DNA of 64,000 nucleotides from an uncultured Lachnospiraceae bacterium. Lineage in GTDB: Bacteria > Bacillota > Clostridia > Lachnospirales > Lachnospiraceae. Positions 43,069-53,702 of this stretch are shown in pieces. The number at the start of each line of letters is the position of its first letter. Position 1 is the first letter of the stretch. The translations under genes and the position numbers were made by a program. The stretch is from positions 1 to 64,000 of the forward strand of contig CAJLRL010000005.1 in the NCBI GenBank assembly GCA_905209075.1, given 5' to 3'. Below the pieces are notes generated by a model. It was not told the DNA's origin and did not search any database. It saw nothing but the letters and a program-made list of their open reading frames with translations.

Positions 43069-43779
43069 TCAGCTGCCTTCTTTACCATAATAACTTCCAT
43101 AATAATTCCCATAATATCCCTTTTCATGGTTTGATTTCTTTGCTTTTACCTTGTTAAGCACAGCTCCCAGGATACGGACACCTGATGCCTCAAGCTGCTT
43201 CTTTACTCCCTGTATCATCCTTGCGCTCGCCATTCCCTGTGCAATAACAAGCAGTGCACCATCACAATGCTTTGCTACTACAGCTGCATCAATCGCTGCT
43301 CCTATAGGTGCACAGTCAAGCACGATATAATTAAAGTGTTCTTTTCCGAATTCAAGCAATTCCTCAAAATATTTCTTTTCAAGTATCTCTGTCGGGTTCG
43401 GAACTGAGGGGCCTGCAAATATCATGAAAAGTCTCGGAACCTCTGTTCCGTACAGTACCTCCTCAAGTTTTTTCTGACCTGACAGATAATGTGAAAGTCC
43501 ACATATATCATTTCCGGATGCTGTTTTTGCCCTGAGTCTTCCGACCAGAACAGACTTTCTCATATCGGTATCTATAAATAAAACTCTTTTTCCCGATTCT
43601 GTAAGCGATCTTGCAAGATCCATTGCGACTGTACTTTTTCCCTCGTTTGGAACCGAACTTGTGATAAGTATTGTCTGTATATCGTCACCGCAAAACTGTA
43701 TATTGGTCTTTAAGGCTCTAAGAGATTCTTTCATGGTGTAACTTTGTTCTTTTAATTTTCCAAATCTGACTAATTCCAT
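43069..43779 (-). CDS. CpsD-like bacterial tyrosine autokinase
   Basis: The 236-residue cytoplasmic kinase has Walker A TSSVPNEGKST, Walker A' VLFIDTDMRKS and Walker B YIVLDCAPIG. The end is a tyrosine cluster, GYYGNYYGSYYGKEGS, the site of autophosphorylation. It is activated by the CpsC membrane partner and dephosphorylated by CpsB, and the cycle controls polysaccharide chain length and export. Confidence 0.92.
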   Translation of the reverse strand: MELVRFGKLKEQSYTMKESLRALKTNIQFCGDDIQTILITSSVPNEGKSTVAMDLARSLTESGKRVLFIDTDMRKSVLVGRLRAKTASGNDICGLSHYLSGQKKLEEVLYGTEVPRLFMIFAGPSVPNPTEILEKKYFEELLEFGKEHFNYIVLDCAPIGAAIDAAVVAKHCDGALLVIAQGMASARMIQGVKKQLEASGVRILGAVLNKVKAKKSNHEKGYYGNYYGSYYGKEGS

Positions 43780-43782
43780 CTC

Positions 43783-44547
43783 TTACTTCCTACCTCTTTT
43801 CCCGGCCTTTTTAGACTTTTTTGTGAGTTCCTTTTTGGTCTTTTCGCCGTCATATTCACTTTCTTCAAGTGGCAGTGAGCCAAGCACATTCATGCCGAGT
43901 TTTTTCTCCACGTCATCTGCGTCTATGATTGTATCATTAAACAAATATGATATGACTATAACTGCAATCGCAAGAAAAGCTCCTCCAAGTGCACCTATAA
44001 CTGTATTTTTCCCTATACTTGGACTTACAGGACCACCATCTGAATATCCATTCTGGATAACCGTCGGAGGATCCTGATTCATCTTTGCTGCAATATACGC
44101 AGATGCTACATCAGCTATCTCATCAGCTATGACCTTTGCCCTTTGGGGATCCTTATCACGTACTGTTATCTTTAAAACACGTGAGTTTGATGGATTGTCC
44201 AGGGTTATCTTGTTTCCAAGAGATGTATATGTTTCGTTTATTCCAAGATTTTCTATAACCTGATCTAAAACCGGACGCCCCTTTACTACTACTATATAAT
44301 CGTTTGTAAGGCTTGATCCTGTCTGTATATCTGCAAGGCTTGTTATTGATGTACTCTTTGACAGGACATATAATTCTGATGTTGACTCATACTGTGGTAT
44401 AATTACAAACTTACTGACAGCAAACGTGATGCCTGCCGTTATGATCGTTGCAAGCACTATCCATTTCCAGTATATAAGTATCTCAAACAGCAGATCTTTT
44501 AAGTCTATTTCAATTTCGTCATTTTGAAAATCGTTTTGTCTTTCCAT
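43783..44547 (-). CDS. CpsC-like Wzz-domain polysaccharide co-polymerase
   Basis: 254 residues with two membrane helices (about 28-50 and 175-195) flanking an extracellular Wzz domain. The Pro-rich motif before the second helix (GGPVSPSIGKN) is typical. The C-terminus is Lys-rich. It is the membrane activator of the CpsD kinase encoded 3 bases downstream. Confidence 0.88.
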   Translation of the reverse strand: MERQNDFQNDEIEIDLKDLLFEILIYWKWIVLATIITAGITFAVSKFVIIPQYESTSELYVLSKSTSITSLADIQTGSSLTNDYIVVVKGRPVLDQVIENLGINETYTSLGNKITLDNPSNSRVLKITVRDKDPQRAKVIADEIADVASAYIAAKMNQDPPTVIQNGYSDGGPVSPSIGKNTVIGALGGAFLAIAVIVISYLFNDTIIDADDVEKKLGMNVLGSLPLEESEYDGEKTKKELTKKSKKAGKRGRK

Positions 44548-44550
44548 TTG

Positions 44551-45258
44551 CTAATTCCTTTTATATATGATCTTTGATGGATTTATTTCCATTATCTTAT
44601 CGGCATAGTCTTTTCCGTATTTTTTTGACACAACATCATAGCATTTTTTCATATTGCATGCTCTCGTTTTCGTTCCGTGGCTGTCGCTCGCAATAAAGTC
44701 TACAAGGCCACGTTTAAGAAGAAGTCTTGTATATTTTTTTGCTCCCCTTCCATCTATTCCAAGTACTGCGTCTGCGTTTACCTGTATAAATGCCCCCATT
44801 CCACGGAGTTCTTCGACATTATCCGGGTCATCCACAAGACATCCATATCTTTCTACATGTGCAATAACCGGAATATATCCTGCAAATATAACCTCTTTTG
44901 TCATATTTAACATGAAAGAGAATTCACTCACACTTGAATATTCTGTGAGTATATACTGTGAATCCGCAAGTGTGTGGCACCTTCCACTTTTAAACGATTC
45001 CACTATATCTGATGCCACATGATATTCCGTTCCTAGTCTTAGATCTATTCCACACTCATCTGCATATGGCTTTAACTTTTTATAATGTTCCTCGATTTTA
45101 TCAAGCGGATGTGAGAACATTCCATGACGCAGGTGGGGTGTGAGTATTACCGCTTCTATACCCTGCTCATGTGCGATCTTCAACATTCCTACGGATTCGT
45201 CTATTGTTTTTGCTCCATCATCAACACCGTAGAGCATATGGCAATGTATATCTATCAA
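44551..45258 (-). CDS. CpsB-like PHP-type protein tyrosine phosphatase
   Basis: A metal-dependent phosphatase of the PHP fold, about 235 residues. Metal-binding motifs are IDIHCHML at the N-terminus, GTEYH, HVERYG and SDSHG near the end. Family members start MIDIHCH, and a TTG at 45258 gives exactly that start with GGAG 9 bases upstream; the longer frame to 45321 would begin inside the promoter. It opposes the CpsD kinase. No glycosyltransferase or flippase genes accompany the module here. Confidence 0.87.
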   Translation of the reverse strand: MIDIHCHMLYGVDDGAKTIDESVGMLKIAHEQGIEAVILTPHLRHGMFSHPLDKIEEHYKKLKPYADECGIDLRLGTEYHVASDIVESFKSGRCHTLADSQYILTEYSSVSEFSFMLNMTKEVIFAGYIPVIAHVERYGCLVDDPDNVEELRGMGAFIQVNADAVLGIDGRGAKKYTRLLLKRGLVDFIASDSHGTKTRACNMKKCYDVVSKKYGKDYADKIMEINPSKIIYKRN

Positions 45259-45292
45259 TTTTAAATTCTCCGTTTTCTTTATTATTAGGCTT

Positions 45293-45321
45293 ATTATACT
45301 ATATCGGATTTTTCCTTGCAA
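45293..45321 (-). promoter_or_regulatory. Sigma-A promoter of the CpsBCD-LCP operon
   Basis: On the minus strand TTGCAA (45321-45316) and TATAAT (45298-45293) are 17 bases apart. Confidence 0.72.
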
Positions 45322-45348
45322 ATATTAAGATTTTTTATATATATATAC

Positions 45349-45377
45349 TTGACTTTGCGTTTTTTAACAGTTAAAAT
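45349..45377 (+). promoter_or_regulatory. Sigma-A promoter of the DUF4854-like lipoprotein gene
   Basis: TTGACT (45349-45354) and TAAAAT (45372-45377) with a 17-base spacer; divergent from the Cps promoter 28 bases away. Confidence 0.72.
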
Positions 45378-45416
45378 CTTTTTGTAAAAAAATTATAAAA
45401 AGAAAGGGAATTTATT

Positions 45417-46001
45417 ATGAAAAAGAAACTACTTACACTTTTACTTTCAGCTGCATTAGCATGCTCAGTTTTCGCAGGATGCGGAAGTGATTCCAGCAAA
45501 GAATCTGACAAAAAGACTGAGGCTTCTTCTGACAAAAAAGACACAACAGATACTAAAAAGGATGTCTCTGAAGAAGAGGAGGCTATTCTCGAATCAGAAG
45601 TTGATGAAGCTGACAGCGAGCTTGCTGACATGGATAACGCTGCTGTAACAGGAAAATTTTCTGATATGAAAGCTTATGTCAATGATCCAACAGTTAAAGC
45701 TTCTTTAGACCAGCTTGTTGATGCTATGCAGGGTTCAGGAATGAACATGGAAATCTTAGGTGAGGGTGATACTCTTACTTATAAGTACACATATTCTACA
45801 CAGGTTGTAGGCGATACTACTTCTCTTGAAGATGCCAAATCAGCTCTTGAGACAGCAATGGATGCCCAGAAAACAACTATGCAGGGTGTTGCAGACGGAC
45901 TTGCTCCATATGTCGAAGTATCTCCTGTAAAAGTTAGAGCTGAGTATTATGACGCAGACGGAACTCTTATTTATAAGGCAGAATTTGTATCAGCAAATTA
46001 A
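45417..46001 (+). CDS. Small acidic lipoprotein (DUF4854-like)
   Basis: 194 residues with a lipoprotein signal and lipobox FAGC (Cys near residue 22), a Lys/Asp/Ser linker, an acidic patch (SEEEEAILESEVDEAD) and a folded C-terminal domain beginning YVNDPTVKASLDQL. Similar lipoproteins of unknown function are common in Lachnospiraceae and some are called DUF4854; I make that match from memory. It has its own promoter and terminator. Confidence 0.75.
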   Translation: MKKKLLTLLLSAALACSVFAGCGSDSSKESDKKTEASSDKKDTTDTKKDVSEEEEAILESEVDEADSELADMDNAAVTGKFSDMKAYVNDPTVKASLDQLVDAMQGSGMNMEILGEGDTLTYKYTYSTQVVGDTTSLEDAKSALETAMDAQKTTMQGVADGLAPYVEVSPVKVRAEYYDADGTLIYKAEFVSAN

Positions 46002-46020
46002 TTTTACTGTATAATAAACC

Positions 46021-46058
46021 AAAGACATCATGTCCCGGAAGGCATGATGTCTTTTTTA
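46021..46058 (+). terminator. Terminator after the small lipoprotein gene
   Basis: AAAGACATCATG and CATGATGTCTTT form 12-base perfect arms followed by a T run. Confidence 0.88.
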
Positions 46059-46126
46059 TATAGCTTATATAACTTTCATTTTATCTTGCTTCTTTTGTCT
46101 GACTGTAATCTTTTATAGATTTTGTT

Positions 46127-46591
46127 TTATCCGATCTTTTTTATGAGATTTACCATTTCGATCGCACCAAGTGCGCAGTCATATCCTTTATTTCCAGCCT
46201 TTGTGCCAGCTCTCTCGATCGCCTGCTCGATGTTTTCTGTTGTCACAACTCCAAACATTACCGGTATTTCACTCTCAAGCGATACTGTGGCAATTCCCTT
46301 TGATACTTCATTACATACATAATCATAATGGCTTGTTGCCCCTCTTATTACCGCTCCAAGGCAGATCACGGCGTCATATTTACCGCTTTTTGCCATTTTT
46401 TTTGCGATAAGAGGAATCTCGAATGCTCCCGGAACCCATGCTACATCAATATCCTGCTCTTTTACATCATGTCTTAAAAGTCCGTCCATTGCGCCGCCTA
46501 AGAGTTTTGATGTGATAAATTCGTTAAACCTTGCTACCACGATTCCTACTTTGATTCCATCCTGTGTCATTTTTCCTTCAAATGTGCTCAT
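46127..46591 (-). CDS. ribH: 6,7-dimethyl-8-ribityllumazine synthase
   Basis: RibH condenses the pyrimidine from RibD with dihydroxybutanone phosphate from RibBA. The 154-residue subunit forms icosahedral or pentameric shells. Signature segments are [33 protein letters not shown] with the catalytic His, and [15 protein letters not shown]. It is the last gene of the riboflavin operon. Confidence 0.95.
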   Translation of the reverse strand: MSTFEGKMTQDGIKVGIVVARFNEFITSKLLGGAMDGLLRHDVKEQDIDVAWVPGAFEIPLIAKKMAKSGKYDAVICLGAVIRGATSHYDYVCNEVSKGIATVSLESEIPVMFGVVTTENIEQAIERAGTKAGNKGYDCALGAIEMVNLIKKIG

Positions 46592-46636
46592 TTTTATTCT
46601 CCTTTATTATCTTGATTTCTTCCCATATGAATAGGG

Positions 46637-46678
46637 AAAATTTGTAACTGTCCAATACAGAACAGTTATGAAAATTTT
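46637..46678. other. Inverted repeat between ribBA and ribH
   Basis: Two nested arm pairs, AAAATTT/AAATTTT and AACTGT/ACAGTT, could fold in the 94-base gap. There is no clear T run; it might be an RNA-processing site or attenuator. Confidence 0.3.
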
Positions 46679-46685
46679 ATATATT

Positions 46686-47882
46686 TTAGTATGAGAGTAT
46701 ATGTCCCATACGGTTCTGCTTTGTTTTCAGATAAAACAGATCATGCGCAGTCGCATTCATCTGGATCGGAACCCTCTGTGTTATTTCCATTCCAAACTCA
46801 GACAGCTGATATACTTTATCCGGGTTATTTGTGAGAAGTCTAAGGCTCTTTACTCCAAGTTCCCTAAGAATCTGTGCCCCTATGTAGTATTCTCTTTCAT
46901 CACCGGCAAAGCCTAATGCAAGATTTGCTTCCAGCGTATCCATTCCCTGTTCCTGAAGCTCATAAGCCCTCAATTTATTGATAAGTCCGATTCCTCGTCC
47001 TTCCTGTCTCATATATAGAAGTATTCCTCGTCCTTCTTTTTCGATCTGCGTCATTGCTGCTGCAAACTGTTGTCCACAATCGCATCTTAATGAACCAAAT
47101 GTGTCACCTGTCAGACATTCCGAATGCACACGGCATAATACATCGTTGCCGTCTCCTATCTCACCCTTTACAAGCGCTACATGATGCTCCCCATTTAACC
47201 TGTTTACAAAACCATAGGCTTTGAAGTCGCCATATTTTGTAGGCATATTTACTTTTGTCACCTGATCTACTAGCTTTTCATGTATTTTTCTGTATTCCTG
47301 TAATGCTGATATTGTTATAAACTTTATATTCCATTTTTCTGCAAGCTCCATAAGCTCCGGTGTTCTCATCATCGTTCCGTCTTCACGCATTATCTCACAA
47401 CAAAGACCACATTCCTTTAGTCCTGCCAGCCGGCAGAGATCTACAGTCGCTTCCGTATGTCCGTTTCTCTCAAGCACACCATTTTTCTTCGAAAGAAGAG
47501 GAAACATATGTCCCGGTCTTCTGAAATCTTCAGGTTTTGCATTATCTTCTACACATTTCATTGCAGTGATAGATCTTTCTGCAGCAGATATCCCAGTTGT
47601 TGTAGATACATGATCGATCGAAACTGTAAATGCCGTCTCGTGATTATCAGTATTTTCCTGTACCATCTGCGGAAATCTGAGTTTTTTTACATATTTCTCA
47701 GACATTGGCATACATATAAGACCTTTTCCGTGCATAGCCATAAAATTAATATTCTCTGTTGTCGCAAATTCCGCTGCACAGATGAAATCGCCCTCGTTTT
47801 CCCTGTCTTCATCGTCTGTTACAAGTATTATCTTTCCATTTCTAAGCTCTTCTAAAGCTTCTTCTACTGTATTAAATTCCAT
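46686..47882 (-). CDS. ribBA: Bifunctional DHBP synthase / GTP cyclohydrolase II
   Basis: The 398-residue enzyme makes both riboflavin precursors. The N-terminal RibB domain (1-200) has [16 protein letters not shown] and GHTEA. The C-terminal RibA domain has the zinc site [35 protein letters not shown], and NNPDK. Both halves look intact. Confidence 0.95.
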   Translation of the reverse strand: MEFNTVEEALEELRNGKIILVTDDEDRENEGDFICAAEFATTENINFMAMHGKGLICMPMSEKYVKKLRFPQMVQENTDNHETAFTVSIDHVSTTTGISAAERSITAMKCVEDNAKPEDFRRPGHMFPLLSKKNGVLERNGHTEATVDLCRLAGLKECGLCCEIMREDGTMMRTPELMELAEKWNIKFITISALQEYRKIHEKLVDQVTKVNMPTKYGDFKAYGFVNRLNGEHHVALVKGEIGDGNDVLCRVHSECLTGDTFGSLRCDCGQQFAAAMTQIEKEGRGILLYMRQEGRGIGLINKLRAYELQEQGMDTLEANLALGFAGDEREYYIGAQILRELGVKSLRLLTNNPDKVYQLSEFGMEITQRVPIQMNATAHDLFYLKTKQNRMGHILSY

Positions 47883-47920
47883 AATCCTTCTATCTCCTTT
47901 TTTATATTTGCCGGCATTTA

Positions 47921-48604
47921 CTAATATCCATATTTCGCCAGAAAATCTTTCGTTATCGTACTTTTCTTTGTATTATCTTTTTGCCTTGCTCCTATCAGCC
48001 CGTTAGTTTCTTCATCCTGCACATACAACAGCTTTTCGACGTATTTTCCGATTATATCGTTTTCAAGATTTACTATATCGCCTTCTTTTCTGTCCTTTAA
48101 TACTGTCTGGCTTACAGTATGTGGGATTGCTGATATGGAGAAATTATTATCTTCTACCTTTGCAACTGTAAGGCTTATCCCGTCAACCGTTATTGAACCT
48201 TTTTCAACGACATACCGCATGATATGTGGAGATGCTTCTATTTTGTACCAGATGGCATTGTCATCTTTTTTCTTTCCTGCTATCGTTCCAGTTCCGTCCA
48301 CATGTCCTGCAACGATATGTCCTCCGAATCTGCCATCTGCTGCCATTGCACGTTCCAGATTTACTTCTGACCCCTTTACTGCTTCAGCAAGCGATGAGCG
48401 GCTAAGTGTTTCATGCATTACATCAGCCTGAAATGCATTATTCATAAGCTTTGTAACCGTAAGACATATTCCATTTACAGCTATGCTGTCTCCTATCTTT
48501 GTCCCCTGCAGGACTTTTTCTGCTGATATCGTCAAAACCGCTGAATTTCTACCGCGGGATATTGATTCTATCTTTCCTATTTCTTCAACTATTCCCGTAA
48601 ACAT
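47921..48604 (-). CDS. ribE: Riboflavin synthase
   Basis: RibE dismutates two lumazines to riboflavin. The 227-residue protein has two similar beta-barrels, starting [10 protein letters not shown] and again at [27 protein letters not shown] and [11 protein letters not shown] are the paired motifs. It overlaps the end of ribD by 20 bases. Confidence 0.95.
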   Translation of the reverse strand: MFTGIVEEIGKIESISRGRNSAVLTISAEKVLQGTKIGDSIAVNGICLTVTKLMNNAFQADVMHETLSRSSLAEAVKGSEVNLERAMAADGRFGGHIVAGHVDGTGTIAGKKKDDNAIWYKIEASPHIMRYVVEKGSITVDGISLTVAKVEDNNFSISAIPHTVSQTVLKDRKEGDIVNLENDIIGKYVEKLLYVQDEETNGLIGARQKDNTKKSTITKDFLAKYGY

Positions 48605-49703
48605 TATTTAAAACCTCACTCTCTATAAGCAGATCATCGCCCAGCATCATAACTTTTCCATTTTTAAGCAAAGCCGCATTCTGCGGACAATCTGTTCCAC
48701 GCCCCTCTATCGGAGTTTTCGCTTCTTTCCCACCGAATAACTTTGGAGCTATGTATGTATATACTTTATTTACTATTCCGCTATCGAGTGCTGACCAGTT
48801 AAGGGTTCCTCCGCCCTCAAGCAGAATACTGTCAATATCTCTTTTACCAAGCTCATACATCAGTTCATTAAGGCCTATGTGTCCGTCCCTTTTTCCGATG
48901 CATAATGTCTCAACTCCATTTGCCTTTAATTTTTCGATCTTGTCCAAAAGCCCAGCCTTATTATCTTCGCAGTATACTACTATTGTAGGAACATCTTTTG
49001 CAGTTTTTACTATCTGTGAATCCAATGGTATGCGAAGATCACTGTCACATATTATCCTTACCGGATCTATACCATCCTCAAGCCTGCACGTAAGAAGAGG
49101 ATCATCCGCAAGCACGGTCCCTATTCCTGCCATTATTGCTTTGTATCTGTGACGCAGCTTATGAACATGTTCCCTTGCTTTTTCACCTGTTATCCACTTT
49201 GAAAGCCCTTTATATGTGGCTATCTTTCCATCCATTGTCATGGCGTATTTCATCGCCACAAATGGTCTTTTATGCTGTATGTAATACATAAATATTTCAT
49301 TTAATTTATCGCATTCATCTTTTAGTACATTTTCGACAACTTCTATTCCGTGTTCCCTAAGAATCTGTATTCCTTTTCCTGCAACAAGCGGATTAGGATC
49401 ACCTGATCCGACGATCACACGCTTTATCTTTGCCTCAATTATCGCATTTACACACGGCGGCTGCTTTCCATAATGACAGCATGGCTCAAGCGTGACATAC
49501 ATATCAGCTCCCTCTGCAGACTGCGTACAATGTTTTAATGCATTTCTTTCTGCATGAAGATCTCCATATTTTTCATGCCATCCCTCTGCAATGATTTCGC
49601 CATCTTTAACAATGACTGCACCTACCATGGGATTAGGTGATACAAACCCTTCACCTTTTTTTGCAAGCTCAAGTGCCCTTTTCATATAATCTTTGTCATC
49701 CAT
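48585..49703 (-). CDS. ribD: Bifunctional diaminohydroxyphosphoribosylaminopyrimidine deaminase/reductase
   Basis: 372 residues. The N-terminal deaminase has the zinc ligands in LHAERNAL and EPCCHYGKQPPC. The C-terminal reductase (from about 145) has MKYAMTMDGKIAT, GIGTVLADDPLLTCR and ILLEGGGTLNW. It is the first gene after the FMN riboswitch, followed by ribE, ribBA and ribH. Confidence 0.95.
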   Translation of the reverse strand: MDDKDYMKRALELAKKGEGFVSPNPMVGAVIVKDGEIIAEGWHEKYGDLHAERNALKHCTQSAEGADMYVTLEPCCHYGKQPPCVNAIIEAKIKRVIVGSGDPNPLVAGKGIQILREHGIEVVENVLKDECDKLNEIFMYYIQHKRPFVAMKYAMTMDGKIATYKGLSKWITGEKAREHVHKLRHRYKAIMAGIGTVLADDPLLTCRLEDGIDPVRIICDSDLRIPLDSQIVKTAKDVPTIVVYCEDNKAGLLDKIEKLKANGVETLCIGKRDGHIGLNELMYELGKRDIDSILLEGGGTLNWSALDSGIVNKVYTYIAPKLFGGKEAKTPIEGRGTDCPQNAALLKNGKVMMLGDDLLIESEVLNNVYGNS

Positions 49704-49735
49704 AATTCAGCCTCCCAAAATAGAATTGAATGATC

Positions 49736-49768
49736 AAAAGCCCCAAACTATAACTGTCCGGGGCTTTT
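49736..49768 (-). terminator. Second leader terminator before ribD
   Basis: AAAAGCCCC and GGGGCTTTT form perfect 9-base arms with a 15-base loop in the riboflavin leader, just ahead of the ribD start. Confidence 0.65.
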
Positions 49769-49798
49769 CTTAATTGAAAATATATAATGTCTTTTAAA

Positions 49799-49833
49799 CA
49801 AAAAACTCTGGAATGTATCATACACTCCAGAGT
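49799..49833 (-). terminator. FMN riboswitch expression-platform terminator
   Basis: ACTCTGGA and TCCAGAGT arms extend inward (with TGTAT/ATACA) and are followed on the minus strand by TTTTTTG. It lies about 65 bases past the aptamer and should form when FMN is bound. Confidence 0.75.
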
Positions 49834-49896
49834 AAATATCTGTTATTCATATTGACATATCATGTTATGTAAAACATACCATATATCAAAATACCA

Positions 49897-50005
49897 TTTC
49901 TTCTTTCATCCAGACTTTACTGTCGGCTTCGGAGTCTCACCGAATCATGCCTTGCGGCTCGTGGGCTATACCACCGGTAGGGAATCACACCCTGCCCTGA
50001 AGATT
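49897..50005 (-). promoter_or_regulatory. FMN riboswitch (RFN element)
   Basis: The minus-strand leader contains the conserved blocks in order: CAGGGCAGGGTG, ATTCCCTACCGGTGGTATAG, CCCACGAGCC, GCATGATTCGGTGAGACTCC, GAAGCCGACAGT and AGTCTGGATG. These are the six-helix RFN signatures. It controls ribD-ribE-ribBA-ribH by FMN-dependent termination. Confidence 0.97.
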
Positions 50006-50028
50006 TATTAAATTATTAACTAAGATCT

Positions 50029-50057
50029 AGTATAGACATTGCGTTGTTTATTGTCAA
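50029..50057 (-). promoter_or_regulatory. Sigma-A promoter of the riboflavin operon
   Basis: On the minus strand TTGACA (50057-50052) and TATACT (50034-50029) with a 17-base spacer. Confidence 0.8.
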
Positions 50058-50062
50058 TATGT

Positions 50063-51529
50063 TTATACGATCTTCTTTAGATCATTTGTTATCGTAAAAA
50101 TTTTGTTGAGGATAACATTCATATCTGAAAGAGCATCCATGCTTTCCTGACATATCTGATTACAGTTCTCAGACGAGGCTGCAACCTCCTCACTTGTCGC
50201 TGAAAGATTAGTTATGCTATCTGTTATATGGCTGTTAGATGTAAGTATTTCATCGATCGCACCGGAAAGATTCTCGATTGTTTCATACAGAAAATCTGTC
50301 TTTTCTATGACAGAATCAAATACACTTTTTGTATTATCTATCATCTCATTCTGTTCTTCAACAAATGTTGCAGATTTTTCCATATTATCTGATGCCTCGG
50401 ATACTTTTTCTGTAAGCTTCTCAATTATCTTTGTGATCTGCTCTGTGGCAGCTTTTGTTTCATCTGAAAGATTTCGGATCTCATCAGCTACAACCGCAAA
50501 GCCCTTTCCTGCTTCCCCTGCTCTTGCAGCCTCAATTGATGCATTAAGGGACAACAAATTTGTCTGTTGTGAAATTCCTAGAATCGTTGCTATTATTGAT
50601 TCAACTTCCTTTATGCTGTCATCAAGTTCCGCAGTATTATCCTTTGTCTGGCGTGTTACTTCTGAGGTTTTTACTGCTTTATCCCTAAGTGAAAGTATCA
50701 GATCAACGCCTTCCACAATAGCTTTCTTTGACTGCGCAGCGCTTTCTTTCATTTCATTAGTCTGTTTTTCGGCATTATCTATATTTACCTGTATGTCATT
50801 TGTTTTTTCTGTCTGTGTTTCGATAGCCTCAGCCGTACATTTTACGCTTTCTGCAATTTCACTTACAGAATTTTTTGTGCCATCCATGCTCTCTGTAAGG
50901 CTGCCCGCCTTTTCCTTAGCTTCGTCAAGATTATTTATAAGCTCCTGTGTGTCATTTTTAATCTGTTCGGCAATATTGCTCTGGCTTTCCATCTGACGTA
51001 CTATTTCATCATGGTTCTCATCTGTATGTTTTGACAAGGCTTTTACAACTATACATGTAGCTATGCAGAAGACGATAGTATATACGATCTGCATAACGCA
51101 TTGCTCCAGAACCCCCGGATATGACATAACGTTTTTGATTCCGGCTATGATGTTAAGTAAAACACTGACAGCCATAACTATCTGCGTAAGCTTTACGCTC
51201 ATATAAACGATTGCACTAAGCATTATCGGGAATACAAGTGCATACGTATATGTATGTCTCTGTGTCAGAATCGTAACAGCATACTCTAACAGCATACAGC
51301 CTATGCACACATAGCTGTTCTTTTCTATATTTTTGAATTTGAAATAACATAAAATAAATGCTATGAATATTATTACACTTACAATAGCACGTGGTATAAC
51401 TATAGACAGGTCTGCGGTTTTGTCAACGAGGCCGAGTAACGCTAAAATCGTCGAATATCCAATGATAATTATTCCAAGTACAAGTGTTATATGATTTTTT
51501 TCTTTTTGCTGACGTTCTTTGATACTCAT
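50063..51529 (-). CDS. Methyl-accepting chemotaxis-type receptor with a multi-helix membrane domain
   Basis: About 488 residues: six N-terminal membrane helices with short loops, no periplasmic ligand domain and no HAMP domain seen, then a long coiled-coil signalling domain. The hairpin tip is [20 protein letters not shown], then [20 protein letters not shown]. It may sense membrane state or a small hydrophobic signal. I chose the inner ATG 51529 (GGAGG 8 bases upstream). No che or flagellar genes are nearby. Confidence 0.88.
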   Translation of the reverse strand: MSIKERQQKEKNHITLVLGIIIIGYSTILALLGLVDKTADLSIVIPRAIVSVIIFIAFILCYFKFKNIEKNSYVCIGCMLLEYAVTILTQRHTYTYALVFPIMLSAIVYMSVKLTQIVMAVSVLLNIIAGIKNVMSYPGVLEQCVMQIVYTIVFCIATCIVVKALSKHTDENHDEIVRQMESQSNIAEQIKNDTQELINNLDEAKEKAGSLTESMDGTKNSVSEIAESVKCTAEAIETQTEKTNDIQVNIDNAEKQTNEMKESAAQSKKAIVEGVDLILSLRDKAVKTSEVTRQTKDNTAELDDSIKEVESIIATILGISQQTNLLSLNASIEAARAGEAGKGFAVVADEIRNLSDETKAATEQITKIIEKLTEKVSEASDNMEKSATFVEEQNEMIDNTKSVFDSVIEKTDFLYETIENLSGAIDEILTSNSHITDSITNLSATSEEVAASSENCNQICQESMDALSDMNVILNKIFTITNDLKKIV

Positions 51530-51656
51530 TTCTAGATCCTCCATTCTCTAGTGATTCCTGTATAAGTAGTTGTTTAGTACTATTATACTTCTCTGTTTTT
51601 TATATGTCCATAAAAAATTTTATGAATCTTCATACAATTATCTTCAATTAAAAGAT

Positions 51657-51701
51657 CAAAAAAACCCCACATGTTTGCGGGTTTCCGCAACATGTGGGGT
51701 A
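51657..51701 (-). terminator. Terminator after gdhA
   Basis: A long stem with ACCCCACATGTT and AACATGTGGGGT outer arms and a GCGG/CCGC inner part is followed by TTTTTTG on the minus strand. Confidence 0.9.
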
Positions 51702-51723
51702 ACTTATTTCAAATAACTATTAA

Positions 51724-53103
<1,380 letters not shown>

Positions 53104-53126
53104 TTATTTTTCACATCAACAAGTTT

Positions 53127-53155
53127 ATTTTATAAAAATTTATTGCTTTAATCAA
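53127..53155 (-). promoter_or_regulatory. Sigma-A promoter of gdhA
   Basis: On the minus strand TTGATT (53155-53150) and TAAAAT (53132-53127) with a 17-base spacer. Confidence 0.6.
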
Positions 53156-53191
53156 GTAAATTTTGAAGGATTGATATAAAAATTATTCATT

Positions 53192-53686
53192 TTACTTATT
53201 ATCCTCATTTATATTATCCCAGTTTTGGTATTGATTCTCTTCATCATCTGAATATACAACCTTGAAGTAATCAGATAATTTTGCAAGTGCATTGACCAAA
53301 ACTTTCAATTCTTCAGGATTCATACCATCTTTTATGTGTTCTATCATATGCTCATGAAACTGCTCATGATGATAGAAAGCACTCTTTCCTTTATCAGTTA
53401 ATGACAGCTTTACTACCCTCTTATCCTCATCACTTCGTATTCTGCTTACATAGCCCTTTCTCGTAAGACCATCAATCGCCTTCGTAAGTGTTCCAAGCGT
53501 GATCGACATCAGAGCTGCAACCGTACCGGAACGTTTCGGTTCATCTACACCGATTGCCTCGATTATGTGCATATCATTTATTGAAATATCTGAAAACTCT
53601 TCAGTAATAAGGCAGCGCGCCTCTATTTCCATAAGATCCTTGAACAGACCTACAAGTAATTCGTTTAAAGTTTCTTCTGCTGTCAT
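53192..53686 (-). CDS. fabT: MarR-family repressor of fatty-acid synthesis, FabT-like
   Basis: The 164-residue protein has a MarR winged helix (TLGTLTKAIDGLTRKGYV, then RSDEDKRVVKLSLTDKG). Its place as the last gene of the fab operon and the FabT-type palindrome at the operon promoter (61059-61071) support a FabT role: binding DNA when loaded with long-chain acyl-ACP. In streptococci fabT is the first gene; here it is the last. Confidence 0.82.
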   Translation of the reverse strand: MTAEETLNELLVGLFKDLMEIEARCLITEEFSDISINDMHIIEAIGVDEPKRSGTVAALMSITLGTLTKAIDGLTRKGYVSRIRSDEDKRVVKLSLTDKGKSAFYHHEQFHEHMIEHIKDGMNPEELKVLVNALAKLSDYFKVVYSDDEENQYQNWDNINEDNK

Positions 53687-53702
53687 AATATACCTCTTCC
53701 TC

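Noticed and set aside
50214..50996. 260-codon plus-strand frame
   Set aside because: Antisense shadow of the coiled-coil part of the chemoreceptor; Ser/Phe-rich with no start signal.
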